The notes under the pieces: generated by a model
Database searches by the model: none
What the model was told of the DNA's origin: nothing
Seen by the model: the letters and a program-made list of their open reading frames with translations, nothing else
Translations under genes and position numbers: made by a program
Shown here: positions 1 through 9,209 of the stretch, piece by piece
How positions within the stretch are numbered: the stretch's first letter is position 1
Layout of the letters: each line of letters starts with the position of its first letter
Assembly: GCF_018918125.1 (NCBI RefSeq)
Contig: NZ_JAHLQA010000021.1
Coordinates: forward strand, 1 to 53,910
DNA length: 53,910 nt
Source: Blautia sp. MSJ-19
GTDB taxonomy: Bacteria; Bacillota; Clostridia; Lachnospirales; Lachnospiraceae
Direction: 5' to 3'

Positions 1-108
<108 letters not shown>

Positions 109-271
109 ATGTTTGATTCACTCAAGATAACAACTAGCTATCTCTCGTTTTTACTGTTTATAAAAAGTTCATTCTATTGAATGATGATTCTTAAAGAATT
201 TTCGAGAATCGTATGTGTTTCACTGTTTAGTTATCAAGGTTCTTTACTCGCCACCTTGCGACAGCTCATTT

Positions 272-300
272 ATTTTATCTCATTCTCAACCATTTGTCAA
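272..300 (-). promoter_or_regulatory. rRNA operon promoter (sigma-A)
   Basis: On the minus strand there is a consensus -35 TTGACA (295-300), a 17-base spacer and a -10 TAAAAT (272-277). An A-tract-rich stretch directly upstream (301-350) resembles an UP element. The leader from here to the 16S gene is about 160 bases and contains no ORF of note. The A-rich upstream part is nearly repeated at the tRNA-Ser(GGA) promoter. Confidence 0.85.
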
Positions 301-350
301 GAACTTTTTTAACTTTTTTCAAAACTTTTTTATTTTAAGAAGTTTTGAAA

Positions 351-440
351 CGGAGAAGGAGGGATTTGAACCCTCGCGCCGCTATTAACGACCTACTCCC
401 TTTCCAGGGGAGCCCCTTCGGCCAGCTTGGGTACTTCTCC
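351..440 (-). tRNA. tRNA-Ser (anticodon GGA)
   Basis: The minus strand folds as a 90-base class II tRNA. The acceptor stem GGAGAAG pairs with CTTCTCC, the discriminator is G as usual for serine, the anticodon loop CTGGAAA gives anticodon GGA, and there is a long variable arm and a GGTTCAAATCC T-arm. The 3' CCA is not encoded. It has its own promoter at 485-513 and lies just upstream of the rRNA promoter. Confidence 0.95.
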
Positions 441-484
441 AAATTGCCCTACGCAATGCTTTCTGTTTATCAGAAGCGTTTTAT

Positions 485-513
485 ATTATATCGCGTTGTT
501 TTTCGTTTGTCAA
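485..513 (-). promoter_or_regulatory. promoter of tRNA-Ser(GGA)
   Basis: Minus-strand TTGACA (508-513), 17-base spacer and perfect TATAAT (485-490). The A-rich upstream block 511-549 is nearly identical to the block upstream of the rRNA promoter. Confidence 0.85.
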
Positions 514-558
514 GAACTTTTTCAACTTTTTCCAAAGTTTTTATTTCTTTTCAAACAG

Positions 559-644
559 CGGAGAGAGTGGGATTCGAACCCACGCGCCCTTGCGGACAAA
601 CGGTTTTCAAGACCGCCTCGTTATGACCACTTCGATATCTCTCC
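559..644 (-). tRNA. tRNA-Ser (anticodon TGA)
   Basis: An 86-base class II tRNA on the minus strand. Acceptor GGAGAGA pairs with TCTCTCC, discriminator G, anticodon loop CTTGAAA giving anticodon TGA, long variable arm and GGTTCGAATCC T-arm. The CCA end is not encoded. It is a second serine isoacceptor placed directly upstream of tRNA-Ser(GGA), with a separate promoter. Confidence 0.95.
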
Positions 645-691
645 ATTTTCACTTTTCAGTGTTCGTTGCATCTCTGTCAGACGCAAGATGT

Positions 692-720
692 ATTCTATCA
701 TCAAATCTTTTTGTTGTCAA
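692..720 (-). promoter_or_regulatory. promoter of tRNA-Ser(TGA)
   Basis: Minus-strand TTGACA (715-720), 17-base spacer and TAGAAT (692-697). It starts only a few bases after the ispD stop codon. Confidence 0.8.
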
Positions 721-729
721 CACAAATTT

Positions 730-1434
730 TTATATTTTTTCGATTTTTTTCAAAAATATCTCCGCAACGTCCAGATCCTCCGGTGTTGTAATCTTGATGT
801 TCTGGTAAGACCCCTCTACAAGGCGCACTTTTACTCCACTTTCCTGCTCCACTACCATTGCGTCATCAGTAATCATTGTCATATCTTTCTTGCGAATACT
901 CTCGTGCGCTTTTCTGATAAGCTCATAAGAAAATATCTGTGGGGTCTGTACAGTCCAGACTTTGCTTCGGTCTGGTGTTTCTTTTACAAAATCTGCTGCA
1001 TCAGACACTTTTACCGTATCTTTCGATGGCATACCAACTACGCAGGCCCCTGTCTCCCGCACACCAAACATGCCTCTTTCCAGAATTTCTTCTGTAATAA
1101 ACGGTCTTGCTCCATCATGAATAAAAACATAGTCGCAATCTTTACACGCAAGCAGACCTTTGTAGACGGAATCATAGCGTTCTTTTCCTCCGGCAATCAC
1201 TTCTGTAACTTTTGTAAACTGATAGCGTTCCACAATTTCCTTTTTACAATAAGAAATCATATCTTCACCTGTTACTATAATGATATCCTGGATCAGTGGA
1301 CTCTCCTGAAAACATTTCAGTGAATAATATAAAACAGGATGTCCCTGAATATTCAAAAACTGCTTCTGAATCTTGCTGTGCATGCGTTTTCCCTGTCCTG
1401 CCGCCAGAACGATTGCCGTTGTTTTTTCCTTCAT
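730..1434 (-). CDS. ispD: 2-C-methyl-D-erythritol 4-phosphate cytidylyltransferase
   Basis: A 234-residue protein of normal IspD length. It transfers CMP from CTP to methylerythritol 4-phosphate, the third step of the MEP isoprenoid pathway in the cytoplasm. The CTP-binding loop AAGQGKRM is at residues 11-18, and the later IHDGARPF segment, which contains the family-typical DGARP, is intact. It is the last gene of the run tsaE-tsaB-rimI-rnz-tsaD-ispD, with a 68-base gap after tsaD, so it could have its own start signal. The start codon is preceded by a GGAGGTTTC Shine-Dalgarno. No hairpin terminator is visible before the tRNA-Ser promoter that follows the stop codon. Confidence 0.95.
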   Translation of the reverse strand: MKEKTTAIVLAAGQGKRMHSKIQKQFLNIQGHPVLYYSLKCFQESPLIQDIIIVTGEDMISYCKKEIVERYQFTKVTEVIAGGKERYDSVYKGLLACKDCDYVFIHDGARPFITEEILERGMFGVRETGACVVGMPSKDTVKVSDAADFVKETPDRSKVWTVQTPQIFSYELIRKAHESIRKKDMTMITDDAMVVEQESGVKVRLVEGSYQNIKITTPEDLDVAEIFLKKIEKI

Positions 1435-1502
1435 TTCAGAAACCTCCTGTTTTGTTGAATTTTATTTTACAGTATTACTTTTTATAAAAATATCGCCTCA
1501 AA

Positions 1503-2522
1503 TCAGCGTTCTCCAAGTTTCAGATTCGGAACTGCATTCAGATCCCATCCGTGACGTGTTCCCTTAATATATTCATAGTAAGCTGCCACCCCGATCATAG
1601 CCGCATTGTCTGTACAGAAAATCGGCGATGGACGGTAAAATGTATACCCACGTTCTGCACATGCTTTTTCCATGGCAGCACGAAGCGTGCCATTGGATGC
1701 AACTCCACCGGCAATAGCAATCTTATTCATCTTGTAGTCTTTTGCTGCAAGCATCGTATGTTCTACAAGGACATCCACCACTGCTTTCTGGAATGAAGCC
1801 GCCAGATCTGCTCTGTTTACTTCTTCTCCCTTCATCTGCGCCTGATTGATATAATTCAGAACTGCTGATTTCACACCACTGAAGCTGAAATCATACGGAC
1901 AGTCTCCGATTTTTGCACGCGGAAATACGATTGCATCTGGATTGCCCTCTTTGGACAATTTGTCAATCTTCGGTCCTCCCGGGTATCCCAGTCCAATCGC
2001 ACGCGCAACCTTATCAAATGCTTCTCCCGCCGCATCATCACGAGTGCGGCCAAGAATTTCAAATTCTCCATAATCTTTTACGATTACAAGATGTGTATGA
2101 CCACCCGATACGATCAGGCAAAGGAACGGCGGTTCCAGATCCGGATGTTCAATATAGTTTGCAGACACATGTCCTTCTATGTGATGCACTCCAACCAATG
2201 GCAGTTTCTTTGCATATGCGATTGCTTTTGCTTCTGCAACACCGACAAGGAGCGCGCCAACGAGACCTGGTCCATAGGTTACTCCAATGGCATCCAGATC
2301 ATCCAGTGTCACATCTGCTTCTTTTAATGCTTCTTCAATTACCTGATTTACTTTTTCAATATGTTTTCGGGAAGCGATTTCAGGTACAACACCCCCGTAC
2401 AGCTTATGAAGTTCTATCTGCGAGGAGATCACATTCGAGAGAATCGTTCTTCCGTTCTTTACAACAGAAGCCGCTGTCTCATCACAGGAACTTTCGATTG
2501 CCAAAATCAATGTATCTTTCAT
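1503..2522 (-). CDS. tsaD: tRNA N6-adenosine threonylcarbamoyltransferase TsaD
   Basis: A 339-residue protein of typical length. It is the catalytic subunit that attaches threonylcarbamoyl to A37 of ANN-decoding tRNAs (t6A), working with TsaB and TsaE encoded just upstream. The N-terminal ASKHA fold begins [13 protein letters not shown], the metal-binding HxxxH pair is in HHIEGH, and the SGGHTHL and late ASNGTLR nucleotide loops are present. It starts 12 bases after the rnz stop, with an AGAGGAG ribosome site, so the two are almost certainly co-transcribed. TsaC/Sua5, the supplier of threonylcarbamoyl-AMP, is not in the window. Confidence 0.97.
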   Translation of the reverse strand: MKDTLILAIESSCDETAASVVKNGRTILSNVISSQIELHKLYGGVVPEIASRKHIEKVNQVIEEALKEADVTLDDLDAIGVTYGPGLVGALLVGVAEAKAIAYAKKLPLVGVHHIEGHVSANYIEHPDLEPPFLCLIVSGGHTHLVIVKDYGEFEILGRTRDDAAGEAFDKVARAIGLGYPGGPKIDKLSKEGNPDAIVFPRAKIGDCPYDFSFSGVKSAVLNYINQAQMKGEEVNRADLAASFQKAVVDVLVEHTMLAAKDYKMNKIAIAGGVASNGTLRAAMEKACAERGYTFYRPSPIFCTDNAAMIGVAAYYEYIKGTRHGWDLNAVPNLKLGER

Positions 2523-2534
2523 TTTCAGACTCCT

Positions 2535-3446
2535 CTAGTCTTCTTCAAAATTCAATTCCCTGCTCTTACCATCTTTGCCCGGCCAGGCATTTGGGAAAAT
2601 TCCTCTTACCATATCCATATATTCTTCCGGATGAATCAGCGACGGACTGTAATGTGTCAGCCACAGCTCCTTGACCTCTGCATCATGTGCCAATGTTGCC
2701 GCCTCACGAAAAGTCATATGTTTATAGCCCTTTGCCTTCTCAATCTTATCCTCTTCGCCATACATACCCTCGCAGATAAAAAGATCTGATCCCGCGGCAT
2801 TCCTGAGAATAGAGTCCGTTGGTCTGGTGTCTGTCGTATAAGTTACCTTAATTCCTTTTCGGTCTGGTCCAAGTACCATATCCGGCGTATACACTGTACC
2901 ATCTGCCTCGATCGTCTGTCCTTTCTGAAGTGGATTCCAATACTTCAGCGGAATCTCCTGCTCTTTTGCACGTTCCGGTGAAAATTTGCCCTGTCTCAGA
3001 ATTTCAATAGTATACCCATAACAGATCACATTATGGTTTACTCGAAAAGCCGTAATACGATATCCATTCAGTTCAAGGACTTCCTGAGGCTTTGTAATCT
3101 CAATAAATTTAATCTCAAAAGGAAGTTCCGGTGCAATCACCCTGAGGGCATTTACAACCCTTTCCAGCCCTTTAGGACCTACCAGAGTAAGCGGTTCTGT
3201 CCTGTCGGCATTTCCCATAGTAAGGAGCAGTCCCGGAAGCCCGCTGATATGATCCCCATGATAATGCGTAAAACAGATCACATCAATTGGTTTGAAACTC
3301 CATCCTTTTTCTTTAACCGCCACCTGCGTACCTTCTCCGCAGTCAATCAACAGACTGCTGCCATTATATCTGGTCATCAGTGCAGTCAGCCATCGTCTTG
3401 GAAGAGGCATCATTCCTCCGCTTCCAAGCAAACATAAATCCAACAT
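2535..3446 (-). CDS. rnz: ribonuclease Z
   Basis: A 303-residue beta-lactamase-fold endonuclease that cuts tRNA precursors 3' of the discriminator base. The zinc motif HYHGDH followed by SGLPGLL is the RNase Z form of HxHxDH, and the late LTHYSPS segment supplies the last metal histidine. This role fits the neighbouring tRNAs, whose CCA ends are not encoded. The gene lies 20 bases after rimI and 12 bases before tsaD within the t6A operon. Confidence 0.95.
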   Translation of the reverse strand: MLDLCLLGSGGMMPLPRRWLTALMTRYNGSSLLIDCGEGTQVAVKEKGWSFKPIDVICFTHYHGDHISGLPGLLLTMGNADRTEPLTLVGPKGLERVVNALRVIAPELPFEIKFIEITKPQEVLELNGYRITAFRVNHNVICYGYTIEILRQGKFSPERAKEQEIPLKYWNPLQKGQTIEADGTVYTPDMVLGPDRKGIKVTYTTDTRPTDSILRNAAGSDLFICEGMYGEEDKIEKAKGYKHMTFREAATLAHDAEVKELWLTHYSPSLIHPEEYMDMVRGIFPNAWPGKDGKSRELNFEED

Positions 3447-3466
3447 ATATCTTCACTCCTGCATTT

Positions 3467-3901
3467 TTACTGCATCTTTGTCATTAACACTGCATTTTCT
3501 GTAGGATCTGTGTAATAATCTTTACGCAGTCCATCCGCTTTGAAGCCCAGTCTCTCGTATAGTCTTCTGGCAGTAGCATTGCCTTCACGCACTTCAAGAT
3601 GCACAATATGTATTCCGTTCATCTCTGCCATTTTAAGCATACTGTCCACCAGAAAATAACCGATTCCTTCCCGCTGCCGGTCCGGACTCACTGCCACATT
3701 CAGGATATCTCCTTCATCAAGAACAGTCTGCATGCTACAGTATGCCAGAATCCTTTCTTTTTCTTCTATAACAAAAAACATCGTATTGTCTTTGGTAAGA
3801 AAAGTAAAAAATCCCTCTTTTGTCCACGGATCTGAAAAAAGTCTGTTCTCAATCTCCACAACCTGCTCCAGGTCATCCACCATCATTTCGCGGAAAGTCA
3901 T
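3467..3901 (-). CDS. rimI: ribosomal protein S18-alanine N-acetyltransferase
   Basis: A 144-residue single-domain GNAT acetyltransferase. The acetyl-CoA loop is at RQREGIG (the R/QxxGxG/A motif), followed by the RRLYERLGF helix typical of RimI. The start overlaps the tsaB stop by 4 bases (ATGA), indicating translational coupling. The tsaB-rimI-tsaD association is conserved in many Firmicutes and supports the RimI call over a generic acetyltransferase. Confidence 0.92.
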   Translation of the reverse strand: MTFREMMVDDLEQVVEIENRLFSDPWTKEGFFTFLTKDNTMFFVIEEKERILAYCSMQTVLDEGDILNVAVSPDRQREGIGYFLVDSMLKMAEMNGIHIVHLEVREGNATARRLYERLGFKADGLRKDYYTDPTENAVLMTKMQ

Positions 3902-4620
3902 GCCTTTATTTCAGCTTTTGCTGCCTCCCGCTCTGCACGTTCACGTTCTGCCTGAGATACGCGCAGATAATCCGGCACATGTTCCATCGCAGTCTCCGTC
4001 TTTCCTTCGCGGTAATAGAGCAGTCCCAATGCAGCTACTGCTGACGCGCGCTGTTTGTTCACATGCGCCGGTGCAAAAGAATACGGTACCTCAAGTTTCT
4101 CTTCAATCAGTTCACGGAATACCGGCACGCCATCACCCAGAAACGTCACCGACTGTCCATATGCATTTAATTTCGCGATCATTTCTTCCATCGGCACCGC
4201 CATCTGATCTTCTACAACTTCCAGCTTATGCTCTTTGAAACGATATACACCTGTGTACACCTGTTTACGTCTTGCATCCATGATCGGACAGATCAGTCCC
4301 GGTGTATCATAGAGATTGTATGCCAGTCCTTCTACTGTCGGAATTGCCACCAGTGGTTTCTTAAGAGCAAGTCCAAGTCCTTTGGCAGTCGCTGAACCGA
4401 TACGAAGTCCGGTAAAGGATCCCGGTCCTGCTGCCACAGCAATCGCATCAATGCTTTCCAGATCAAGTTCTGTCATCTTCACGATCTCATCCAGCATCGG
4501 AAGCAGTGTCTGTGAATGTGTTTTTTTGTAGTTTACGGTGTATTCTGCCACCAGAACATCATCTTCTACGACAGCTACGGATGCTACGATCCCGGAACTG
4601 TCAAGACCTAAAATCTTCAT
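3898..4620 (-). CDS. tsaB: tRNA threonylcarbamoyladenosine biosynthesis protein TsaB
   Basis: A 240-residue ASKHA-fold protein that partners TsaD in t6A synthesis. The N-terminal ILGLDSSG strand and the AGPGSFTGLRIG loop are diagnostic. The last roughly 30 residues are a charged helical tail rich in Glu, Arg and Ala. It starts 10 bases after tsaE and overlaps rimI by 4 bases. Confidence 0.96.
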   Translation of the reverse strand: MKILGLDSSGIVASVAVVEDDVLVAEYTVNYKKTHSQTLLPMLDEIVKMTELDLESIDAIAVAAGPGSFTGLRIGSATAKGLGLALKKPLVAIPTVEGLAYNLYDTPGLICPIMDARRKQVYTGVYRFKEHKLEVVEDQMAVPMEEMIAKLNAYGQSVTFLGDGVPVFRELIEEKLEVPYSFAPAHVNKQRASAVAALGLLYYREGKTETAMEHVPDYLRVSQAERERAEREAAKAEIKA

Positions 4621-4630
4621 ATTTTTTCTC

Positions 4631-5068
4631 CTATAAGCCTTTTACAGTGATCTTTCTGTAATCAAATCCCTGTGTCAGATCTTTTTCTATTGTAATGGAA
4701 ATAATATTTTCCGGAAGGATTTCCTCGATCAGCTCCGCCCATTCGATGAGACAGATTCCGTCACCAAAGAAATAATCGTCATATCCGATTTCTTCCATCT
4801 CTTCTATATCTCCAATACGGTATACATCAAAATGATAAAAAGGAAGCCGCCCTTCTTCATATACCTGTACAATCGTAAACGTCGGACTGCTTACCGGTTC
4901 TGTAATTCCAAGTCCTGCTGCCACTCCCTGTGTAAAAACCGTCTTACCGACTCCCAGGTCTCCGGTCAGCGTATAGATCTGTCCTGGTCTGGCAGCTTTT
5001 CCTATTTTTTCACCCAGAGCATATGTTTCTTCAGGGCTTCTTGTCTCTGTTACCATCTGTTGAATCAC
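4631..5068 (-). CDS. tsaE: tRNA threonylcarbamoyladenosine biosynthesis ATPase TsaE
   Basis: A 145-residue P-loop ATPase that drives turnover of the TsaB-TsaD complex. The Walker A GDLGVGKT and the following TQGVAAGLGI and SSPTFTIV segments are characteristic, and the Walker B-like LIEWAE segment is present. It is the first gene of the t6A operon and diverges from the cyclophilin gene. A specific minus-strand promoter could not be picked out in the 85-base divergent region. Confidence 0.95.
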   Translation of the reverse strand: MIQQMVTETRSPEETYALGEKIGKAARPGQIYTLTGDLGVGKTVFTQGVAAGLGITEPVSSPTFTIVQVYEEGRLPFYHFDVYRIGDIEEMEEIGYDDYFFGDGICLIEWAELIEEILPENIISITIEKDLTQGFDYRKITVKGL

Positions 5069-5076
5069 CTTTTTCC

Positions 5077-5105
5077 TTGCAGAATTGTTCTTTGCATATT
5101 ATAAT
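5077..5105 (+). promoter_or_regulatory. promoter of the cyclophilin gene
   Basis: TTGCAG (5077-5082), 17-base spacer and TATAAT (5100-5105), about 50 bases before the cyclophilin start. Confidence 0.65.
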
Positions 5106-5153
5106 AGAGCGCACAGAGAAAAACAATACTTTTTACAAAAGGAGACTATGATT

Positions 5154-5678
5154 ATGGCAAATACAAATCCTGTTGTAACCATCACCATGGAAAATGGCGA
5201 TGTTATGAAAGCAGAACTTTATCCGGAAATCGCACCGAATACAGTAAACAATTTTATCAGTCTTGTTAAAAAAGGATTCTACGACGGACTTATTTTCCAT
5301 CGTGTCATCAATGGATTTATGATCCAGGGCGGATGCCCGGACGGAACCGGAATGGGCGGCCCGGGATACAGCATCAAAGGCGAATTTGCCCAGAATGGTG
5401 TTGCAAATGATCTCGTGCATACACCAGGCGTTCTTTCCATGGCAAGAGCCATGCATCCAAACTCCGGCGGAAGTCAGTTCTTCATCATGCACAAGGCTGC
5501 TCCGCATCTTGACGGAAGCTACGCTGCATTCGGCAAAGTGATCGAAGGAATGGATGTTGTAAATAAAATTGCTGAAACTGAAACAGATTTCAGAGACAGA
5601 CCACTGGATGACCAGCAGATCAAATCCATGACTGTGGAGACTTTTGGCGTAGACTATCCGGAACCGGAGAAATGCTGA
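5154..5678 (+). CDS. peptidyl-prolyl cis-trans isomerase (cyclophilin type)
   Basis: A 174-residue cytoplasmic cyclophilin that catalyses proline isomerisation. The core FHRVINGFMIQGG and the SGGSQFFIMH segment contain the catalytic Arg and Phe/Gln residues of the family, and no signal peptide is present. Two ATGs lie close together at 5148 and 5154. The second (MANTNP) is chosen because the AAAAGGAG site ends 9 bases before it and only 3 bases before the first. It is a single-gene unit with its own promoter and a terminator at 5697-5763. Confidence 0.95.
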   Translation: MANTNPVVTITMENGDVMKAELYPEIAPNTVNNFISLVKKGFYDGLIFHRVINGFMIQGGCPDGTGMGGPGYSIKGEFAQNGVANDLVHTPGVLSMARAMHPNSGGSQFFIMHKAAPHLDGSYAAFGKVIEGMDVVNKIAETETDFRDRPLDDQQIKSMTVETFGVDYPEPEKC

Positions 5679-5696
5679 TTCAGTCAGTTTCCCAGT

Positions 5697-5763
5697 AAAA
5701 AGAAGCCTGCATGTAACGGTTTTATCTTTACAGATACGATCCGCTACATCAGGCTTCTTTTTT
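5697..5763. terminator. bidirectional terminator between cyclophilin and yigZ
   Basis: A long inverted repeat pairs AAAAAGAAGCCTG at the left with CAGGCTTCTTTTTT at the right, with a further TGTA/TACA pairing nearer the loop. It has T-runs in both orientations and lies between two convergent genes. Confidence 0.85.
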
Positions 5764-5772
5764 GTTCCCATA

Positions 5773-6429
5773 TCAGTGATCAAATGTCATGACATTTCCA
5801 TCAATCACCGCATAATACAATTCCTGATCTTTTTCGATTCCGGCACGTCCATTGGTACCCTCTGTGATCGCTTTCTCCACGCTTCCAATGTCCTGCACCG
5901 GAACCAGCAGTTTCATCACAACCTTGTCCGTATACTCACTGTCCAGAACCGGAATATTTCTTTCTCCGGCGATATACTGAATCTTGCCGATTCCTGTATA
6001 ATCTGTCGTGATCTTAAGCGAAACACCCTTCTGTTTGAGAATCACTTTGCTTGCTGCAAGACCTTCCTGCACCGATTTGGAATATGCCCGCACCAGTCCT
6101 CCTGTTCCAAGCAGCACTCCGCCAAAATATCTTGTCACAACAACCGCAACATTATAGATGTCCTCTCCAAGGATCACATCCAGCATTGGTCTGCCGGCAG
6201 TTCCTGATGGTTCGCCATCGTCACTACATCTGGTAAATTCCCTGTTCATTCCAATAGAATAAACATAGCAGTTATGCCTTGCATCCCAATATTTTTTCTT
6301 CATTTCTTCCAGAAACGCAAGCGCCTCTTCTTCTGTTTCTACCGGGCGAACAGTCGCAATAAAACGGGATTTCTTTTCCACGATCTCGCCCTCTCCGCCT
6401 TCATATACAGTCTTGTACTGTTCCAGCAT
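5773..6429 (-). CDS. YigZ/IMPACT family protein
   Basis: A 218-residue protein with the UPF0029/IMPACT N-terminal domain (conserved CSDDGEPSGTAG and VVVTRYFGGVLLGTGGL segments) and a C-terminal DUF1949 domain. Bacterial YigZ has no firmly established biochemical role; eukaryotic IMPACT regulates the GCN2 kinase. It follows the penicillin-binding protein gene on the same strand after an 86-base gap that contains a perfect hairpin. The ribosome site is GGAGGGAG. Confidence 0.9.
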   Translation of the reverse strand: MLEQYKTVYEGGEGEIVEKKSRFIATVRPVETEEEALAFLEEMKKKYWDARHNCYVYSIGMNREFTRCSDDGEPSGTAGRPMLDVILGEDIYNVAVVVTRYFGGVLLGTGGLVRAYSKSVQEGLAASKVILKQKGVSLKITTDYTGIGKIQYIAGERNIPVLDSEYTDKVVMKLLVPVQDIGSVEKAITEGTNGRAGIEKDQELYYAVIDGNVMTFDH

Positions 6430-6453
6430 TCTCTATTCTCCCTCCTGCAACAC

Positions 6454-6485
6454 GGGCTGCAACCGTCTGCCGACAGTCACAGCCC
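6454..6485 (-). other. 14-bp perfect hairpin between pbp and yigZ
   Basis: On the minus strand a 14-bp stem with wobble pairs closes on a GGCA tetraloop. No T-run follows; the next bases lead straight into the yigZ ribosome site. It is therefore not a classical terminator. It may be a processing or stability element between the two cistrons, or a partial attenuator. Confidence 0.6.
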
Positions 6486-6515
6486 ATATTTTATCTCTTA
6501 TTTCTGTATTTCAGA

Positions 6516-9107
6516 TCAATATTCCGGATCTCCGGTATCACTGCCATCATCCCCACCTGAGGTATCTTCTCCGGCATCATCGCCAGTGTCTCCGGAACCG
6601 CCTCCCGTATTATCACCGGTGTTATCGCCCGTACTGTCACCATCCGGATTTTCTGTAGTATCTCCATTCGGATTCTCCGGATCCGGTGTCGTTTCTGTAT
6701 CATAGGTTTCTTCTTCCGTCGTATATTCGTTAATGTATTCGTCATCACCGTAGAAATGCTGATCACAGTAATCTGTCGGGATATCTCCGATATCAAAATA
6801 TTCTGTAATTACCGGGCAGCCTGCTCTTGGCAGAAGTCCTGTTTCTTCGCAGACGCTCAGCTTCTCAACACTTGCCGGCATATCAAAATCTTTATCCGCA
6901 AGTCCCTCATGGATCCGGGTCATAACCTTTTTCCAGAGCCCTTTGTGGAAGTTTCTCGCGTCTTCCGGAAGTTTTTCATTGTTATCATAGCCAGACCATA
7001 CTGCACATGTATAATATGGAGTATATCCCACAAACCAGAGGTCATTGTATGCATCTGTTGTACCGGTCTTTCCGGCAACAGTCATGTTATCAAGCTGGCA
7101 TGCAGTACCCGTACCCTGTGTTACAACATCTTCCATTGCACTTGTCAGAAGCCATGCAGTACTTTCTTTAATAACAGATCTTCCTGCTGAATTCTTCTCG
7201 ATCAAAACATTTCCATTATGATCCAGAATCTTTGTATAGTAGATTGGTTCGATATAGTTTCCACTGTTTGCGATTGCCGCATAGGCTGCACACAATTCTA
7301 CATTCGTAACACCATGTGTCAGACCACCGAGTGCAAGCGGAAGATTTGCATCTGTCCATACTGTTCCGTCAGCATCTGTATCTGCTTCTGTCCCATGTGC
7401 CAGTGTTGTAAATCCAAAATTATCCAGGTACTGCAGACCAAGCTGCGGTGTCACCTGTTCCAGACATTTTACTGCAACAACGTTGATAGAATTCTGGATA
7501 GCCCGGCGGATCGTAGTCGTTCCACCATAACTCTTGGATGCATTGTTGACCGGAGAACCATCCGGGTAACTATACGGTTCATCCTCAAATGTTGTAGCAA
7601 GAGTCATTCCCTTTTCGTTTAATGCCGGTGCATAAGTAGACAAAATTTTAAATGTAGATCCAGGCTGTCTGGTCGTATCCGTTGCACGATTCAATGTCAG
7701 ACTGGCCGTCTTCTCTCCTCTGCCTCCGATAATGGCCTTTACGTAACCAGTATGCTGGTCAATAACGCTCATAGAAGACTGAGGCTGCGGTGCAAAACTT
7801 ACACGCTCAGAAACGACTGTACTTCCATCTTCCAGAATATGCGCCTTGTAGCGGTCTACATAACTCTGACCTTCTTCCTGGGAATCAAACAGAAGATCAA
7901 ATTCCGGATCTTCATTCTGGAAGTAAAGACGAAGCATTTCTTTACTGTAGTTTACTTCTTCTCCCTGCGGATTCTTGACTGTCAGGGCATAATCCAGCGC
8001 ATACTGTACATAGTCCGGATAGTTGGACGGATCTGCATATTCTTCATCCAGAATACTCTGAATACGTGCATCCTGCGTAGTGTAAATACTCAATCCTCCA
8101 CTATAAACAAGATTCTGTGCCTGTGTCCGTGTATATCCCTTGATATTCATCAGGTCATTGATAACCTGATCGATCAGTTCATCCTCAAAATAGGTATATA
8201 CCGTATTCTCAGAATCTGCATTTAATGCCTGTGCCGCCTGGATTCCTGAATATACATCGTCATTGATGACCTGATCATACTGTTCCTGTGTAATATATCC
8301 CTGATCCAGCATATGATCCAGAACTTCTTTACGTCGTTTGGCATTTGCTTCCGGATGCTCGATCGGGTTGTATTGTGTCGGATTCTGTGTGATTCCTGCC
8401 AGAGTCGCACATTCTGAAAGATTCAGATCCCACACATCTTTATTGAAATATTTTCTGGCAGCTGCCTGCACACCATAGGTTCCGGCTCCCAGGTTGATCG
8501 TGTTGAGATAATTCTCAAGAATCACATCTTTGTTGTTGATCGTTTTTTCTACCTCAACTGCCAGATACTGCTCCTGTATCTTACGAGTAAATCTTTCGAG
8601 CCAGGTAGACTCCTGTGTCCAGTTGGTAAATACATTATTTTTCAGCAACTGCTGCGTGATCGTACTTGCACCCTCTGAAAGATCTCCAGATGAAATATTC
8701 TTGACAAACGCACGGAGAATACCTCTTACGTCAATTCCATTATGTTCATAGAAACGCTCATCCTCAATTGCAACAACTGCATGCTGAAGATCCAGCGGAA
8801 TCTGCTCTATGGAAACAGGAAGTCTGTTAGAACTTGGTGCTGTCAGTTTACGAAGCTGATTGCCATCACCATCATATAAAAATGTCGCATAACCCAGTGG
8901 TGAAATATCGATGTCATTTGCATCAGGAGCATTGTCTATAATCCCCCGAAAAGCCCCGATTCCTGTACATCCTATAACCACGCATATTGTAATCAAAGCT
9001 ACGAACAGGACTCTGATCAACGAAACATGTGCACGTTTTCCCATCATGGCAGTCCGGGAAATCAGCGAGTTTCGCTTCTTTGAGACTGATTTTTTTCCGT
9101 AATTCAT
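6516..9107 (-). CDS. class A penicillin-binding protein (transglycosylase/transpeptidase, PBP1A type)
   Basis: An 863-residue bifunctional peptidoglycan synthase. After a basic cytoplasmic segment there is one membrane anchor (about residues 28-52). The glycosyltransferase domain carries EDERFYEHNG near residue 115. The transpeptidase domain carries the SxxK site in GSTFK, an SxN site in SIN and KTGT. The last 70 or so residues are a low-complexity tail rich in Glu, Asp, Thr, Gly and Pro, probably extending into the wall. An AAAGGAGG ribosome site precedes the ATG and a TATAAT is visible at 9135-9140 on the minus strand. Confidence 0.95.
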   Translation of the reverse strand: MNYGKKSVSKKRNSLISRTAMMGKRAHVSLIRVLFVALITICVVIGCTGIGAFRGIIDNAPDANDIDISPLGYATFLYDGDGNQLRKLTAPSSNRLPVSIEQIPLDLQHAVVAIEDERFYEHNGIDVRGILRAFVKNISSGDLSEGASTITQQLLKNNVFTNWTQESTWLERFTRKIQEQYLAVEVEKTINNKDVILENYLNTINLGAGTYGVQAAARKYFNKDVWDLNLSECATLAGITQNPTQYNPIEHPEANAKRRKEVLDHMLDQGYITQEQYDQVINDDVYSGIQAAQALNADSENTVYTYFEDELIDQVINDLMNIKGYTRTQAQNLVYSGGLSIYTTQDARIQSILDEEYADPSNYPDYVQYALDYALTVKNPQGEEVNYSKEMLRLYFQNEDPEFDLLFDSQEEGQSYVDRYKAHILEDGSTVVSERVSFAPQPQSSMSVIDQHTGYVKAIIGGRGEKTASLTLNRATDTTRQPGSTFKILSTYAPALNEKGMTLATTFEDEPYSYPDGSPVNNASKSYGGTTTIRRAIQNSINVVAVKCLEQVTPQLGLQYLDNFGFTTLAHGTEADTDADGTVWTDANLPLALGGLTHGVTNVELCAAYAAIANSGNYIEPIYYTKILDHNGNVLIEKNSAGRSVIKESTAWLLTSAMEDVVTQGTGTACQLDNMTVAGKTGTTDAYNDLWFVGYTPYYTCAVWSGYDNNEKLPEDARNFHKGLWKKVMTRIHEGLADKDFDMPASVEKLSVCEETGLLPRAGCPVITEYFDIGDIPTDYCDQHFYGDDEYINEYTTEEETYDTETTPDPENPNGDTTENPDGDSTGDNTGDNTGGGSGDTGDDAGEDTSGGDDGSDTGDPEY

Positions 9108-9209
9108 GGTTTTCCTCCTTTATAGTCCGTTCTATTATAACAAATACAATATATTAAATAAAGACCTAATTAAAAACTTCACACTTTGATTACTTTTCTT
9201 ATCATTCAC

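Noticed and set aside
427..1323. A 298-codon plus-strand ORF across the tRNAs and ispD
   Set aside because: It runs through a tRNA gene and is antisense to ispD, is rich in Cys, Phe and His, and has no ribosome site.
1913..2674. A 253-codon plus-strand ORF opposite tsaD
   Set aside because: Antisense to tsaD and rnz, rich in His, Leu and Gln, and without a ribosome site.
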